NCBI GenBank assembly: GCA_036346275.1
Contig: CM070722.1
Coordinates: 58,751,524 to 58,815,523, forward strand
Length of the DNA stretch: 64,000 nt
Direction of reading: 5' to 3'
Origin: Otatea glauca
Lineage: Eukaryota; Streptophyta; Magnoliopsida; Poales; Poaceae
A model generated the notes under the pieces. The model did not search any database and was not told the DNA's origin. It saw only the letters and a program-made list of their open reading frames with translations. Of the stretch, positions 23,150-34,200 are shown piece by piece. Position numbers and translations under genes: made by a program. Position 1 is the first letter of the stretch; every line of letters begins with the position of its first letter.

Positions 23150-23653
23150 CTAACGCGTTCTTGCTCTGCTCGCTGGCTTGCACGGCGTTCGCAGCTGTGC
23201 CTTCGTGGTCCTGCTGCGTTGGCGCCGTTAGCCGTTACCGCTTTCCTCTGCCTTGTTCTCCTGCATTGCATTGTCAGCCGTGGCAACGCCGGCGGGGACA
23301 ACCAGGAGAGTCAGGAGGCTCGGATCAAGGCGATGGAGGACATCGCGAGCAAGGTGACGGTTTCGACGCTGGGAGGGATCATGAGCGTCCTTGCAGGGAC
23401 TACAGGAGTGAAAGAGCACGAGAAGACGGGGGCTACGGGCGTCTTCATGGTTGTCCTGACCTCGGCGTTCGTGTCCGGCTTCAGGTTCATGCTTGTCGCC
23501 GCCGTGCCGAGCTCGACCAGGGCGCGCCTTGCTCCAGCCGCTAAGGTGCTGGTCTCGTCGTCGACGGCGCTGTTAGCAGCCGCGTCTGTTGCTGTTTACG
23601 GGGCGGAGGTCTGGGGAGTGCGGAGGCATGCTAACCACTTGTTTAAATTTTAG
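23150..23653 (+). pseudogene. Start-less fragment of a multi-pass membrane protein, paralogue of the 31-36 kb gene
   Basis: The frame is open from 23150 to TAA/TAG at 23651-23653, but the apparent start at 23219 is TTG and no in-frame ATG precedes it. The first in-frame ATG (23333, MEDIASKVTVSTLGG) would give only ~106 residues. Hydrophobic segments: about 23219-23280, VSTLGGIMSVLAG, VFMVVLTSAFVSGFRFMLVA and STALLAAASVAVYGA. The order and the motif LTSAF(V/L)SGF match the last ~90 residues of the 453-residue protein encoded at 31272-36239 (LTSAFLSGFAVTLL, then a span ending near the C terminus). It begins about 100 bp after the end of repeat A copy 2, so truncation by repeat insertion is likely. 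It could also be the last exon of a gene whose upstream exons were displaced. Confidence 0.55.
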
Positions 23654-25094
23654 AGAGATGTTTAGCTAAAACACGTTTTAAGATTTTAGCAAAACCACGG
23701 TACAAACACTATCTAAGTACCGTTCTTAAGAGATTCTTTTGTGTATGAAACTGTATGCTGAACTTTGGTTAAAAAAACAGAGGCCGGAGATTGCAAGGTT
23801 GATCTCCTTCATCTAAAAAAAAAATTCTCAAGAGAATTTTCACTTTCATAGTGTTCCACCCAAGGGCGAATTCAGCAGGTGGGTTTGGTTAGGCTTGAGG
23901 CGAGTGATGGTTCAGCTGTTTTTACTTACTAATCTATCAACATGGCTTATTGCTTGATTCATTTGGGCGTGAGCAACCAGAAAATATTACTGATCGACAC
24001 TAATACACCTCTTTTGAGGTCTATTTTCTTTTAGCATCCAATTAATTACTCGAGCAACACTTTCATGAATGTCTTGGAGTTCTCAACTTCTTGTACAATT
24101 TTATTATTGTCACTTTGGCACGGATTTTAGTTCCTTGAGCTCAAGGTATTGATTCCAGTGACAGTCTGTTTGTTAACTTTGCTTACACTTTAGAAATTAA
24201 AGGGTTTACTAACGAATAGAGGTTTTTTACTCTGCTTTGCTTCTTTTCTATTCAAGTATAAATTCGGATAGTACAAGACTATATTCGATAGGTTTATCTT
24301 AATTTAGTTTAGTTCTTTAAACCTTTTTTTTCATCTGACTTCTCCGCTAGTTCCACCTCCATCTTACTCTACCCTCCCTAATCTACCATTCAATAAATGT
24401 GTTTATGTTCTAAGTACTTTATAATCACTTTATAACCAGAAATTTTTGTACATTATATCATAGCCAACCCCGTTATTCTTCAAAAATACGAACCTGTCGT
24501 CTATTTCATTGATACGATTCCATGTATTCAGTAATTTTCCTGGCACAAACCTGGTTCGAGATTTTTTTTGGCTAACTTTTATTTTTGTTAATAACAAGTA
24601 CAGTGAGGTTTTGGTAACCTAGTTTTTTGTATTATGAAAAATGGGTTTGATGAACCGGCATACTAAAATAGATAAAGTTTCTTGTTGGTGGCTCCAAGTT
24701 TATTATAAGTAGGTAGCTTTCTTAAAATATATATATCACCAAAAATTCAAAATTTCACAGTAACTCTTAAGCTTGTAATTCCGTTTCCAATTTCCTACAT
24801 GATTCCTATATCGCGATGGGCCTTTAAGAGGTAACGAGTGAGCAAAAGGTTTTACTAAATATCCTTCAGTTGGGTACGAGATTCTCCTTTGGGAAAGATG
24901 TTCGATTTGAAGGCAACAATAGCCTAATCATATAAAATTTTTGTAACATTGATCAAATTCGGCAATCATCTGTTTTATTGCCAAAATTTTGACCAATTAC
25001 TATTCACATTAGGAGGTCCATTTCTGTTCATATATTTGATTAATAGATTATCTACGTAGATTGTACGCTCGCGCAGAAAACAAAGAAGTAGATT
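23654..25094. other. AT-rich spacer, no gene seen
   Basis: No recognisable coding frame, terminal repeat or RNA gene. The composition is AT-rich and unlike the GC-rich fragment before it. Confidence 0.5.
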
Positions 25095-27397
25095 GTACTG
25101 CATAGGTTGGTTCACTTCCTCCGCCCATGAGTAACGGGCAAAGAAATCTGCCCGAGTGGAAAGGAAGATGCCCCAGAGATTACCCCGTGGAACGGTTGTG
25201 AGCTTGGCCTTAGCTCGGAGCGGGGGATGTTCATGTCGTCGAAGGTCTTGACGAACAGGATGTTGAGTCCACTCCCTCCATCAATCAATACTTTCTTAAG
25301 CTTTATATTGCGAATGACAAGGTCGAGCACCAGAGGGAACTTACCCGGATGTAGAACCCGATTGGGGTGATCCGAGCGATCGAAGGTGATCGGGACCTCA
25401 GACCACTTTAGATATTGGGGGTTGCCGGTTCCACCGCATTGATCTCCCGAGCGGTAAGCCTCTGCTTCCTCTTGGACTCGTATCCGGTGGAGCCCCTGTA
25501 TATGTAGTTTAGCTCCTGCTCGAGCTCTTGGTAATCGTCCTCGCCTGGAAGGTCTTTCTTCTTGGCCGCCTCATCCTTCGCTGGAGCCGGCTGCTTATTG
25601 CTTTCCCGCGCAAAACGCTTCAGGGTGAAGCAGTCCTTGGCAGCGTGCTTTCCCTTAGGGTGGAAAGGACAGATCGTTTCCATGACGGCACTATAATCGG
25701 GTACCTCCCTCGGCGCGGCTCGGGGTCTGCTGCGTTCGGCTACCGCGACTAACTCCTCGCATTTCCGCTTCTTGTCTTTGTGCTTTGAGGATTTGGCCTT
25801 GTCGCCTTTGCTCTTCTGCTGTGGGCGATCTTCTTGGCGCTCGGCCAGGGCGTCTGAGACCGTGACATAGCGATCGGTCAATGCAAACATCTCCTTTACG
25901 GAGGCCGGAAGTTTCCTAGACATTTTCTTGATTAAATCAGGATCACTTACCCCTTTCTGAAAGGCTGCCACCATCACAGCGTCAGATACGTCCCTGATGG
26001 TGTTCTTCTTCTGCATGAAACACCGGATGAAGTCTCTCAGCGTCTCGTCCTTCTTCTGGTGAAGTTGGTATAGGTCCCACGGGGTGCCAGGCCTTTCGTA
26101 GGTTCCCTAGAAGTTCGTGATAAATTAATCGCAAAGATCGCTCCAAGAGTCCACCAAGTTCGCAGGAAGCCCCGTGAGCCATGCCTGAGTCGAGGGGGTG
26201 AGATTGACTGGCAGATAATTTGCCATCACATTCTGATTGCCCCCGGCCGCTTTGACCGCCAGGACATAGACCTGCAGCCAAACTTCCGGATCTCGCTCCC
26301 CGTCAAACTTGACGATGCCTTTGGGATTGAATCCCTCGGACCATACCACTCGGCGCAGCCAAGAAGTGAATGCTCGGATCCCGTCAATGGATCTCTCATC
26401 ATGATGAGGGGGGGAACGACGTAGCGAGCCTCTGGCTCGGCAATTGTCTTCAACGCGTCGAAGTGGAGTTCGGCTCGGCGAGTCCATGACTCGGCGATCG
26501 TCGTCGTTCCGACCCCGGCGATGATGGTCTCTATGGTCATTGTAGTCGTTGTACATTCGATCACTTCGTCAATTGTGACCGGTGCCGAAACGCTCGTAGT
26601 CGTCGTGGCGCCCGCGTCGTTCTTCCTCGTCCCACTTTTGCCGTCTGGCGGTGATGTCTTGGCGAAGGTCACGGTTGAGAATTCGGCGAGCGTCTCCGAT
26701 TGGTGGTGTGAAGCGCCGACTGCCGGTATTCCGACTGGTCGTAGTCCGACTGCTAGCGACACGAGTAGCCGTGTGGGAGTGTGAGTGCGCTTCCCCTTCC
26801 GGTCTTTCTTGATTCTGCTGAATCGCTGCCGTCGTCACCATGGCCTTGATCTGGGCCACGATAGAAGCTGCCGGGCTATCAAACGCAATCATTGGATCCA
26901 GTGTATCAAGAAGCGTCTTGGAGGCGACGACGTTCTGCAGCGGTGTATGGAAGACAGCTTTGTCTCCCAACCTGGACTGCAGGATGTCCTCACGGACATG
27001 GCGCCCGCGAGATCGAAGCGATCGCGTCTGTACCTCCTTTCCCTTACGAAGAAGACGTTCTTCCTCCGCAGCTTCTTGAGTCTCTTGCTGGCGCTGGAGA
27101 TCGGTCTTCTGTTCTTCTATCGCGAAGATGCCACGTAGATCGCAGCAAATTCCTGTGACGCCGACTGGTTTACTTGCCAGGTCAGAGCGATATACCTGAG
27201 ATGGATCTGCCTGACCACTACCAGATTGGATCTGGTTTAGGTCTAGACGAACGAGTTCTCTGCGCGCATCTGCGACGAAGTCCAGGCTTCCGAAGTGGAA
27301 AGCCTGACCGGAGATGAAGGTGGCGATGATTTCGCTGATTGCTTCCATCGAGTCTGTAGGAAAAGATTATAGCGCTGCCCCTACCTGGCGCGCCGAC
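25095..27397 (-). pseudogene. Truncated Gypsy retrotransposon gag and protease region
   Basis: On the minus strand, gag starts at ATG 27346-27348 and runs through changed frames (27348-26569, 26556-26125, 26016-25408). The capsid region reads EVWLQVYVLAVKAAGGN and AWLTGLPANLVDSWSDLCD, then a stop where the frame should continue. A cysteine-histidine cluster, CPFHPKGKHAAKDC, resembles the gag knuckle, followed by a retropepsin-like core VLIDGGSGLNILF in 25330-25112. Similarity stops near 25100, before reverse transcriptase; integrase and the 3' LTR are absent. The 5' LTR lies to the right (27398-27960). Several frameshifts show it is inactive. Confidence 0.82.
27379..27397 (-). other. Primer-binding site region of the truncated Gypsy element
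   Basis: On the minus strand the LTR end GTTGACA is followed by gtcggcgcgccaggtagg, the tRNA-primer region typical of many grass Gypsy elements. It fixes the LTR boundary at 27398. Confidence 0.55.
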
Positions 27398-27960
27398 TGT
27401 CAACTTTTGCAGTCGGCAATAAATTTATGGGGCATGCGCTAGATCTCAAACTCGAAGGTCACAAAAGACAAGGGTTTATACAGGTTCAGGCTCTCACGGA
27501 GGAGATAATACCCTAATCCTGTGTGCTGGTATTATACGAATCTCTTGGATCTAAGATTGCTCAAAGCACAATGTGCTCCGGGCGAAAGGCAATGTGTGTT
27601 CTCAGGCTTAATTGCTCAATGTCTATGTTGTTGCCCGCCCTCTCTCTTATATAGTGGGGGTGGGACGGCTTACAGAGTCCCTATCGGTTAGGAGATTCCG
27701 ATCGGTTACTAGATTCTAGTCGATTACAGGATAGAGTTTGCGTCTTTATCTACCTTATTAACGACTCGGATTACAACCATATCTTTTATATCTAAATACG
27801 TATTCAACTGTTTATAGGATGTACCCCTTTCATACGGCGGCAAGGTTTGGTGCGGGGTTTATCCTTTGGGCCTTCTACTTAGACCTATCGTCTCCTCAAG
27901 TGACGCTGGACCTGTCAAGAAGATATATGATTCCATATATTCTACGTATACTTTTCTACA
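27398..27960 (-). mobile_element. 5' LTR of the truncated Gypsy element (563 bp)
   Basis: Minus-strand termini TGTAGAAAAG and GTTGACA. A TATA box (actatataagagaga, minus strand) lies near 27637-27651. The inner boundary abuts the primer-binding site. The outer boundary at 27960 is inferred from the TG terminus only, because the other LTR and its target duplication are missing. Confidence 0.65.
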
Positions 27961-28156
27961 ATAGTGCGATGGAGTAAATGGTTAAGCAACGTGAAGCAGA
28001 GTTTTACCGCGTTAATCCGTTATTGCCATGTACGCAATAACATCTCACGCTGGCTAAGAACAACAGGTCCTACGTACTCCAAGAAAAACATCGAGGAAAG
28101 CAGAGCTAAAATAAGCCAGAGCTCCGATCGACAAAGAAATTGAGAACTCTTAAGTG
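27961..28156. other. Short spacer
   Basis: Nothing recognised between the LTR and the next repeat. Confidence 0.4.
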
Positions 28157-28760
28157 TAACTAGAAAGGGTCGCGCGCTATGCTGCGTCGTGCGAAATTCA
28201 GTTGCGCGACGCTGCGACACGCGAAATTTGGTTCGATGATTATTTTTTAAAAAAAGGATCTGAGGATATAAATGTATGAGCCGTCGGTGAATCCGTGGAT
28301 TTTTTTGAAAAAAACGCGGAGGGATATAAACGTAATTTTATTTTTCGGGTCAATCAACCAAAAACATTTTTTAGGACTTAAACGTAATTTTGTTTTTTTC
28401 GTCGTCGAATCCACGGACTGCTATGAGCCGTCGGCGAACGCGGGGATTTGTTTGGAAAAAACCGCAGAGGGATATAAACGCAATTTCGTTTTTTCGGGTG
28501 AATCCAGAAAAAAAAACGTTTTTTCGGGATCTAAACGTAATTTCGTTTTTTCTCGGGTCAATTCTGCTAAAAACCGGCGTGAGGATCTGAACGCAAACCG
28601 CAGAGGGACTTGAACGTAATTTTATTTTTTTCGGGTCTATCTTATTAAAAAACCGACGGAAGGACCTGAACGTAATTTCTAATTTTGCGGAGGGCCTTTT
28701 CGTGAGGGAGGCGACGTGGCACAGCTCAGGAGGCGCCGATCCCACCTGCTTTAATATAGA
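28157..28760 (+). repeat. Repeat family B, with internal diverged repeats
   Basis: Begins ctagaaagggtcgcgcgc, followed by GCG-rich repeats (gctgcgtcgtgcgaaatt, gctgcgacacgcgaaattt), and ends ctttaatatagagatga. The interior repeats gggatataaacg(t/c)aattt and ttttttcgggt(c/g)aat about every 40-110 bp. The architecture (ctag plus GCGCG start, internal array, tttaatata end) parallels family A, although the sequence is unrelated. Confidence 0.5.
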
Positions 28761-28784
28761 GATGATTAGCTCCTCTCCACTTAA

Positions 28785-29252
28785 GACATTGTTTGACAGA
28801 GCTTTATCATTACACAATATTAGTTGAATAATAACGCTGATCACTTGTTTGGGAGCTGTGGTCAATTTGAAAAACCGCTTTTGATTTGTTGGGTGTAGCA
28901 GCATTGTGGTGACTACAGTGTGACTTTTCTTGTTATGCTGTTTGGCAAACTGCTTGCTGCGGCTGTAGCTTTTGAGGGCTAACCAAAATAGAAGGTAGCA
29001 ACATAGTGAAGTACAGCGGCATCCGAGTGGAGAGGTGACGTGGAGGCGGCGAGGCAGGGTGGCAAAGGTTGGGAAGGCGGAGTGAGCGAGTTAGGAGGAG
29101 TTCAAGTGAAGCCACAGCTGAAAAGCTCCTCCTCAGCAGCTGCAGCTTTTGGGGGGTGCTTCTGCTGTGGCTTAGCTTCCCAGCTGCTTTGCAGCCATGC
29201 TGTTTGGGGAGCTTTTAACCCAAAACTGAAGCACAACTCCCCAAACAGGCCC
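28785..29252. mobile_element. Tourist/PIF-type MITE candidate (468 bp), 3-bp TAA duplication
   Basis: Ends GACATTGTTTG and CAAACAGGCCC are imperfect inverted repeats (8 of 11), flanked by TAA at 28782-28784 and 29253-29255. The interior is rich in gcagctgcagcttttg-type repeats. TAA/TTA duplications are characteristic of PIF/Harbinger-type elements. The termini are degenerate, so hAT remains possible. Confidence 0.5.
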
Positions 29253-29280
29253 TAAGATACCAGTGAAACATCCTGGAGAG

Positions 29281-29527
29281 GAGTATGTGCTTCCATATTT
29301 TTTTAACAGTTATATAAATATTAAAATATAAATAAAAAATAGATGGTGACTTTAAGATTTATATAATTTGTATTAAAAGAAAAAGAGCAGTGCTTCAATG
29401 CTTTCCTTCCTAATACAAGTTGCACAAATCTTGAAGCAAGCGAAGGGGTAAGTAATCACCATCTACCCTTTATTTATACTTTAATATTTGTGCAACTGTA
29501 AAAAAGAGAAGCATGGAAGCACATCTC
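29281..29527. mobile_element. MITE with long (~75 bp) inverted repeats
   Basis: The left arm (tatgtgcttccat, then attaaaatataaataaaaaatagatggtga) is mirrored by the right arm (tcaccatctaccctttattt, then agcatggaagcacatctc). The two arms could fold into one hairpin. A relative lacking much of the left arm lies at 63019-63163. Confidence 0.7.
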
Positions 29528-30944
29528 AAAGAAAAAACATTAAACAGTCATGTGCCGAATAGTTTTGTCGCGACTCGCGAATCAGACAACTCCAGGGACC
29601 GCCTTTCTAAGTACAATCAGCATCCTTCTTTGAAACGTAGGTTACTCAACGGGGTTCTGCAGCAATTTGCTCAATTCTCACATTCCAAGCTGGTCAGGCT
29701 TAGCCCCGGAGATCATTTTTACGATACACTAAATTCAATATAGACGGTTTATTCTTTTCGATTTAATAGATCAGATCAGCTAGTATTTACCTAATTGTTT
29801 TCTTGTTAAATAGCACTCAAATTTTGAGCACTCTAATTAATGGAATCAATTTGCCTTCTCACGCTTGAGTACTCTATAGGCAAAAAAAAAAGTTGAGTGC
29901 TCACAAACCAAAAAAAATACTCGAGTGTCACTTAGCAATTCCTATTTATTTATACTTCATCCGATAGTATAGCAGTACGAATATCATTAACAAATCAATG
30001 ATTTAATTTGATTTCTACTATCTACTATATACTACTAATATAATGCAGCGCAAAATTTCTCTAACCAGAAAATCGATCATCAAGTGCAAAGCTCCTAGAA
30101 ACATCATGCCACGGCATGTACTTTTTTTAGATTGCAACGGAGTATCCAATATCCTAGGAAGGGAACTGAACACTATGACGGCTATGTGTGAGGTCAGATT
30201 CCGTCACCGCCGGTAGGTGCCTGCCATGTTCTGGAGCTGTGAGTAGTTCAATTGTCAGCATCTAGGTTGTAAACTTCACCAGAATAGCCTGCGTGCTCGT
30301 AGTTAAACTGCCACGGTGCTACATGTATTTTTTCTTCCCCGCTTAGCTTAATAGCTTCCAATATTTGGGCCTTGCCTCCTTCGATTTCCAGCGACTCGAG
30401 ATCTACGGGGGTAGGGTTGCACGGCTGCTCGGTCCGGTGACGTCCATCGTCCCCACCCTTGCAAACAAGGTCACGTCTTCAATTCCTTCAAGCTTTCTTT
30501 CCTGAGTTTGGTTTGAGTTGAGATTGATGTTTCTTCTCTTTCTTTCTCTCTCCTTTTGGAACCGAGCTTGCTTTTCTTCTTATATTTGTTCCATTGTTTT
30601 CCCATCTAGAAAAGGGCATAGTTTTGCTTGATTCGTACTAGAAATCAAGAGCTGATAAGATGCTCCTCCTAAAAAGGAAGAGCACGATTCGTGTCCTTGG
30701 GTTGACCCAATGATCCCATCCTGCCTTTGTGGAACACTGTTAATATCACGCTTTCTTCTGAGATCCGTCATGCTCTAGAAATTATGCTGCAGATGAGATT
30801 TTTGCACATGAACCGACAGTTTCATATATCGGTTGACCTTGTACGAGTGGTTCCATTTCATACGATGTATATGACTGTGGAAGAGATTTTAGAAAAACGG
30901 AGCAAGAAAAGAAAAGAAATCTTCCAGTACTACAAAAACTTCTT

Positions 30945-30976
<32 letters not shown>

Positions 30977-31271
30977 GAGCTCCGAAGTAGTGATGCGATA
31001 ATATAACTCTGATCTGCAGCCTCTTCCATTCTAGGAGAAGTAAATTTTGACCCCAAAACATAATCAAAAGAAAAGGACGAATAATTGGCATGTTTGAACC
31101 GCCGTTCTTCTAAAATCCCTTCGATGCACCGTTATTTCTCGGCGTTTCTTCGTCGTAGTCCCGTTCCTTTTTTCATGAAATCGTGACGAGCCTTTGAAAA
31201 TTAATTACTCGTGGACTTGAATAATTGCAGGAGGGGAACTGGGAGAGCCCGTCGCAGCTGATCGCTCCAGC
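29528..31271. other. Spacer and presumed promoter/5' region of the 31-36 kb gene
   Basis: No gene recognised. A GC-richer island at 30380-30470 has no recognisable product. A (CT)n tract lies at 30950-30977. A possible acceptor, aataattgcag, at 31222-31232 is 40 bases before the start codon at 31272 and suggests a spliced 5' UTR. Confidence 0.4.
30950..30977 (+). repeat. (CT)n microsatellite
   Basis: Fourteen CT dinucleotides, 295 bp before the start codon of the next gene; CT-rich tracts are common in plant core promoters and 5' UTRs. Confidence 0.85.
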
Positions 31272-34200
31272 ATGGCGGCTACGATGGAGCAGTGCAAAGC
31301 GCAGAACGGAGACGGCCAACCCAACCGGCGAGGTACGCGCGCGCGGTCGGATGATCTCGCGCCTCTGTTCGTTCGCTCGTCACAAAACACAAGCTTATTC
31401 GTATCGTATTTGCGTGGTCTTGACAACGAAATTTGCCTGCTCGGCAGTTTCGCCATCGTCAACTCTCGGGGTCGGGGTGGAGACGAAGGCCGGCGCCGCT
31501 CAGCCGCCGGCGCCGGCACAGACGCTCGTGCAGGTACGTACGGACGCGCACGGATCCACTACTTGTCTAGCTCTCGGCTTCCTCTCTTTGTCCGGCACGT
31601 CTCTTTGATGTTGATGTTGATGTTGCTGTCGTGGCTTGTGATCACTCTCTGGTTTGTTTGGACTTTGGATACGGACGGTGCGCGCGCGCTTGGAATGAAT
31701 GGACCAACTGGGTTTTGTTTTGTTTCGATGCGGACCGAGAATTTTCCGCTGACCGGTCCGCGCTGTGGATGATTATTGTGGTCAAATGTCAACGGTCAAC
31801 CAGATGCTTTCGCTTTCCAGGCTAGGCTAGTGCCTAGTAGGATGTGAAATGTGACGACATCCATACTGAGCTAAGACAGCGTAGCTATTGTTGATGACTG
31901 GACAAGGGCCTTTTTGCTATGACTAGCCAATTGGCCATTTTAGCGTAGCGTGGTTTATAATGCATAGAGTTTATGTTTGGAACCATATAAGCCAAATTTG
32001 AAAATCCTATTTTGCAAATTATTTTTTAATGCAAATGTTTCATAAATTTAAGTTTGGGGTAATTGATGTAGTATTCAATTAGCAAAACTTATTTTGGTAT
32101 CTCGCTCTCCCGGTACGTGAAAGACAGGAGTGGGAGGTGGATCCACATAGCAAGTTTACTTACTATACTTTTGAATTAAATGTAGTTTCACATATCTTTT
32201 TTTTTCTTTTTCCCCCTTAAATTACACGTAAGAACCATCTCAAAGCTAATCAACAGATATAAACGTCTATAATTAGGATCCATCAAATTAAAGTACTCTT
32301 TTTAATAACTTCTAACATCTCTCTTTTTTTTCTTAGTAGTTTACGCAACGGATAATAGGAAAACTGCTCCAAATAGTGTCTACTAAGTGAATACACGCAA
32401 TGTCATTCCATGGAAGCCACTCTACTACTGTCCACAGCACTAACAAACGGATCAGATTATTTTCGATCGATAACCAATTCTAGCGAATTCGGGAGGAGAA
32501 ATAGGTATCCTGTTGGCTACTGTGCAAAATCTTAGAATTTTTTTCTTTAATATTTATTTTTATTCATTATTTCGAAAATAGTTGTTAGATAAAATTTTTT
32601 TGCGGAAATGGGCTCCCGTCGCCCGTATATGGGGCGATCGCTCCATATACGGGCGATAGGTGTTGGCCCTGACGGCTCCACCGTGAAGTAACGGCAGGGG
32701 GAAAAATCATTTGATACAGGGGCGATAGGTGCCCCACCTCGCAATTTTTTTTTGTAATATCAATTTCAAAAAATTTCCGAGAATAATCAATAGGAAAAAA
32801 TAACGAAAATGGTCATAGGGCAGTCGATACCCTATACCATAAGTTAAAAGCACTAATCTTTAAATTTTTGATACCTCTTAGTATTGATTTACTGTAATAT
32901 TTTATATCTATTGGCCAAAATATACCATAAGTTAAATGTCCTCAGTCACACACATGCTACTGTCGCGCCGGGCTACATCTGACCCTCGGCGTGCGGGTGG
33001 ATCAGCTCAGCCTGCAGCATTTGGTACAAATATTATCAGCAACTTAGCTTCTCTGTTAACTTGCAATGAAAGAGATAATAACCGTGAACTGAAGCAGCCA
33101 CGCCTTCGTCGGTTCGTGCCGCTCACCCGGCCTGAGGGGCTGCCCGGGGTTGCCGCTGCACCTCGGTGAACCGAGCGGACAACTCCGCATGTCACGTCAC
33201 GGAGACGTCGTGCGACACAACTGCAGGACCCGCACAGGGGAGTCCTAGGAGGTAAAACATTGCCTAATACATTATTTGCATAATAAAATTACTACTACAC
33301 AACCCTACTAAATTAAATTTCTAAATATTGCCTAATTTTTCTACTGTATTAAATTTCTAGATATTAAATACCGTATTAAATTTGTACATACTAAATACTA
33401 CACAATCCTGAAATTTTTAAATACTAAATACTACATTAAATTTCTAATTATTAACTTCTACATTAAATTTCTAAATACTATACAATCCTAAAATTTTGAA
33501 ACACTACACAATCTTAAAATTTCTAAATACTACAATAAATTTCTAAATACTACACAATTCTAAAAAAATCCTAAATTTACCTTCACAAAATTGTCGAATC
33601 GATTTTTTTCTTCCCCTCTTCTTCTCTTCTCCTCCTCTTCTCTTCTTCTGCTCGGCTGCCGAATGAGCCTCCGGAGGCGTGCCCGGGCTTAAAAACACCA
33701 CATATCGTCCATATATGGGGCGATATGTGGGTGGTCGTTAAGTCCGGCACCTATCGCCCGTATATGGGGCGATCGCCACATATACGGGCGACCGCCGCCC
33801 ATTTCCGCAATTTTATTTACTATTTTTGAAAAAATGAATAAAAATAAATATTAAAGAAAAAAAATTCCAAAATCTTAGGCCAACCGGACAGGAATTGAGC
33901 TCAGCTTCACTCGGGCCGCCTGACATGAACATAGGAAATTAGGCCGGGCCATGGGTTATATATAGTTCATGTTCCCAGGCTGGCTCTGTTTGCTATCAGG
34001 CCTTCTGTTACAAGCTTGGCCTGGCAATAATCTCGGCTCAGCATTGGGTTGGACTGTCCGCCTAAGATGGTACAAGCTTGGCACAGCAATAATCTTGGCC
34101 TTATGTTAAAAGCTTGGCTCAGCATTTTAAATCGGAAAATTTTAAATTAGAAAGATTCAATTCAATTTTTTTTGAAAACTCTCAAATTAGAAAGTTTCAA

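Larger units (their letters stand above)
32535..33867. mobile_element. Mutator-like element (1,333 bp) with 10-bp target duplication, in an intron
   Basis: Ends GAATTTTTTTC and GAAAAAAAATTC belong to inverted repeats that stay matched for about 120-140 bp (ctttaatatttatttttatt, gcggaaatgggc, tcgcccgtatatggggcgat). The 10-bp direct repeat CAAAATCTTA flanks it exactly at 32525-32534 and 33868-33877, the 8-11 bp range typical of Mutator-like elements. No transposase. The interior has a GC-rich block (about 32940-33245) with an open frame of unknown origin and an AT-rich tandem region (33250-33560). It lies in intron 2 of the 31-36 kb gene. Confidence 0.82.
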
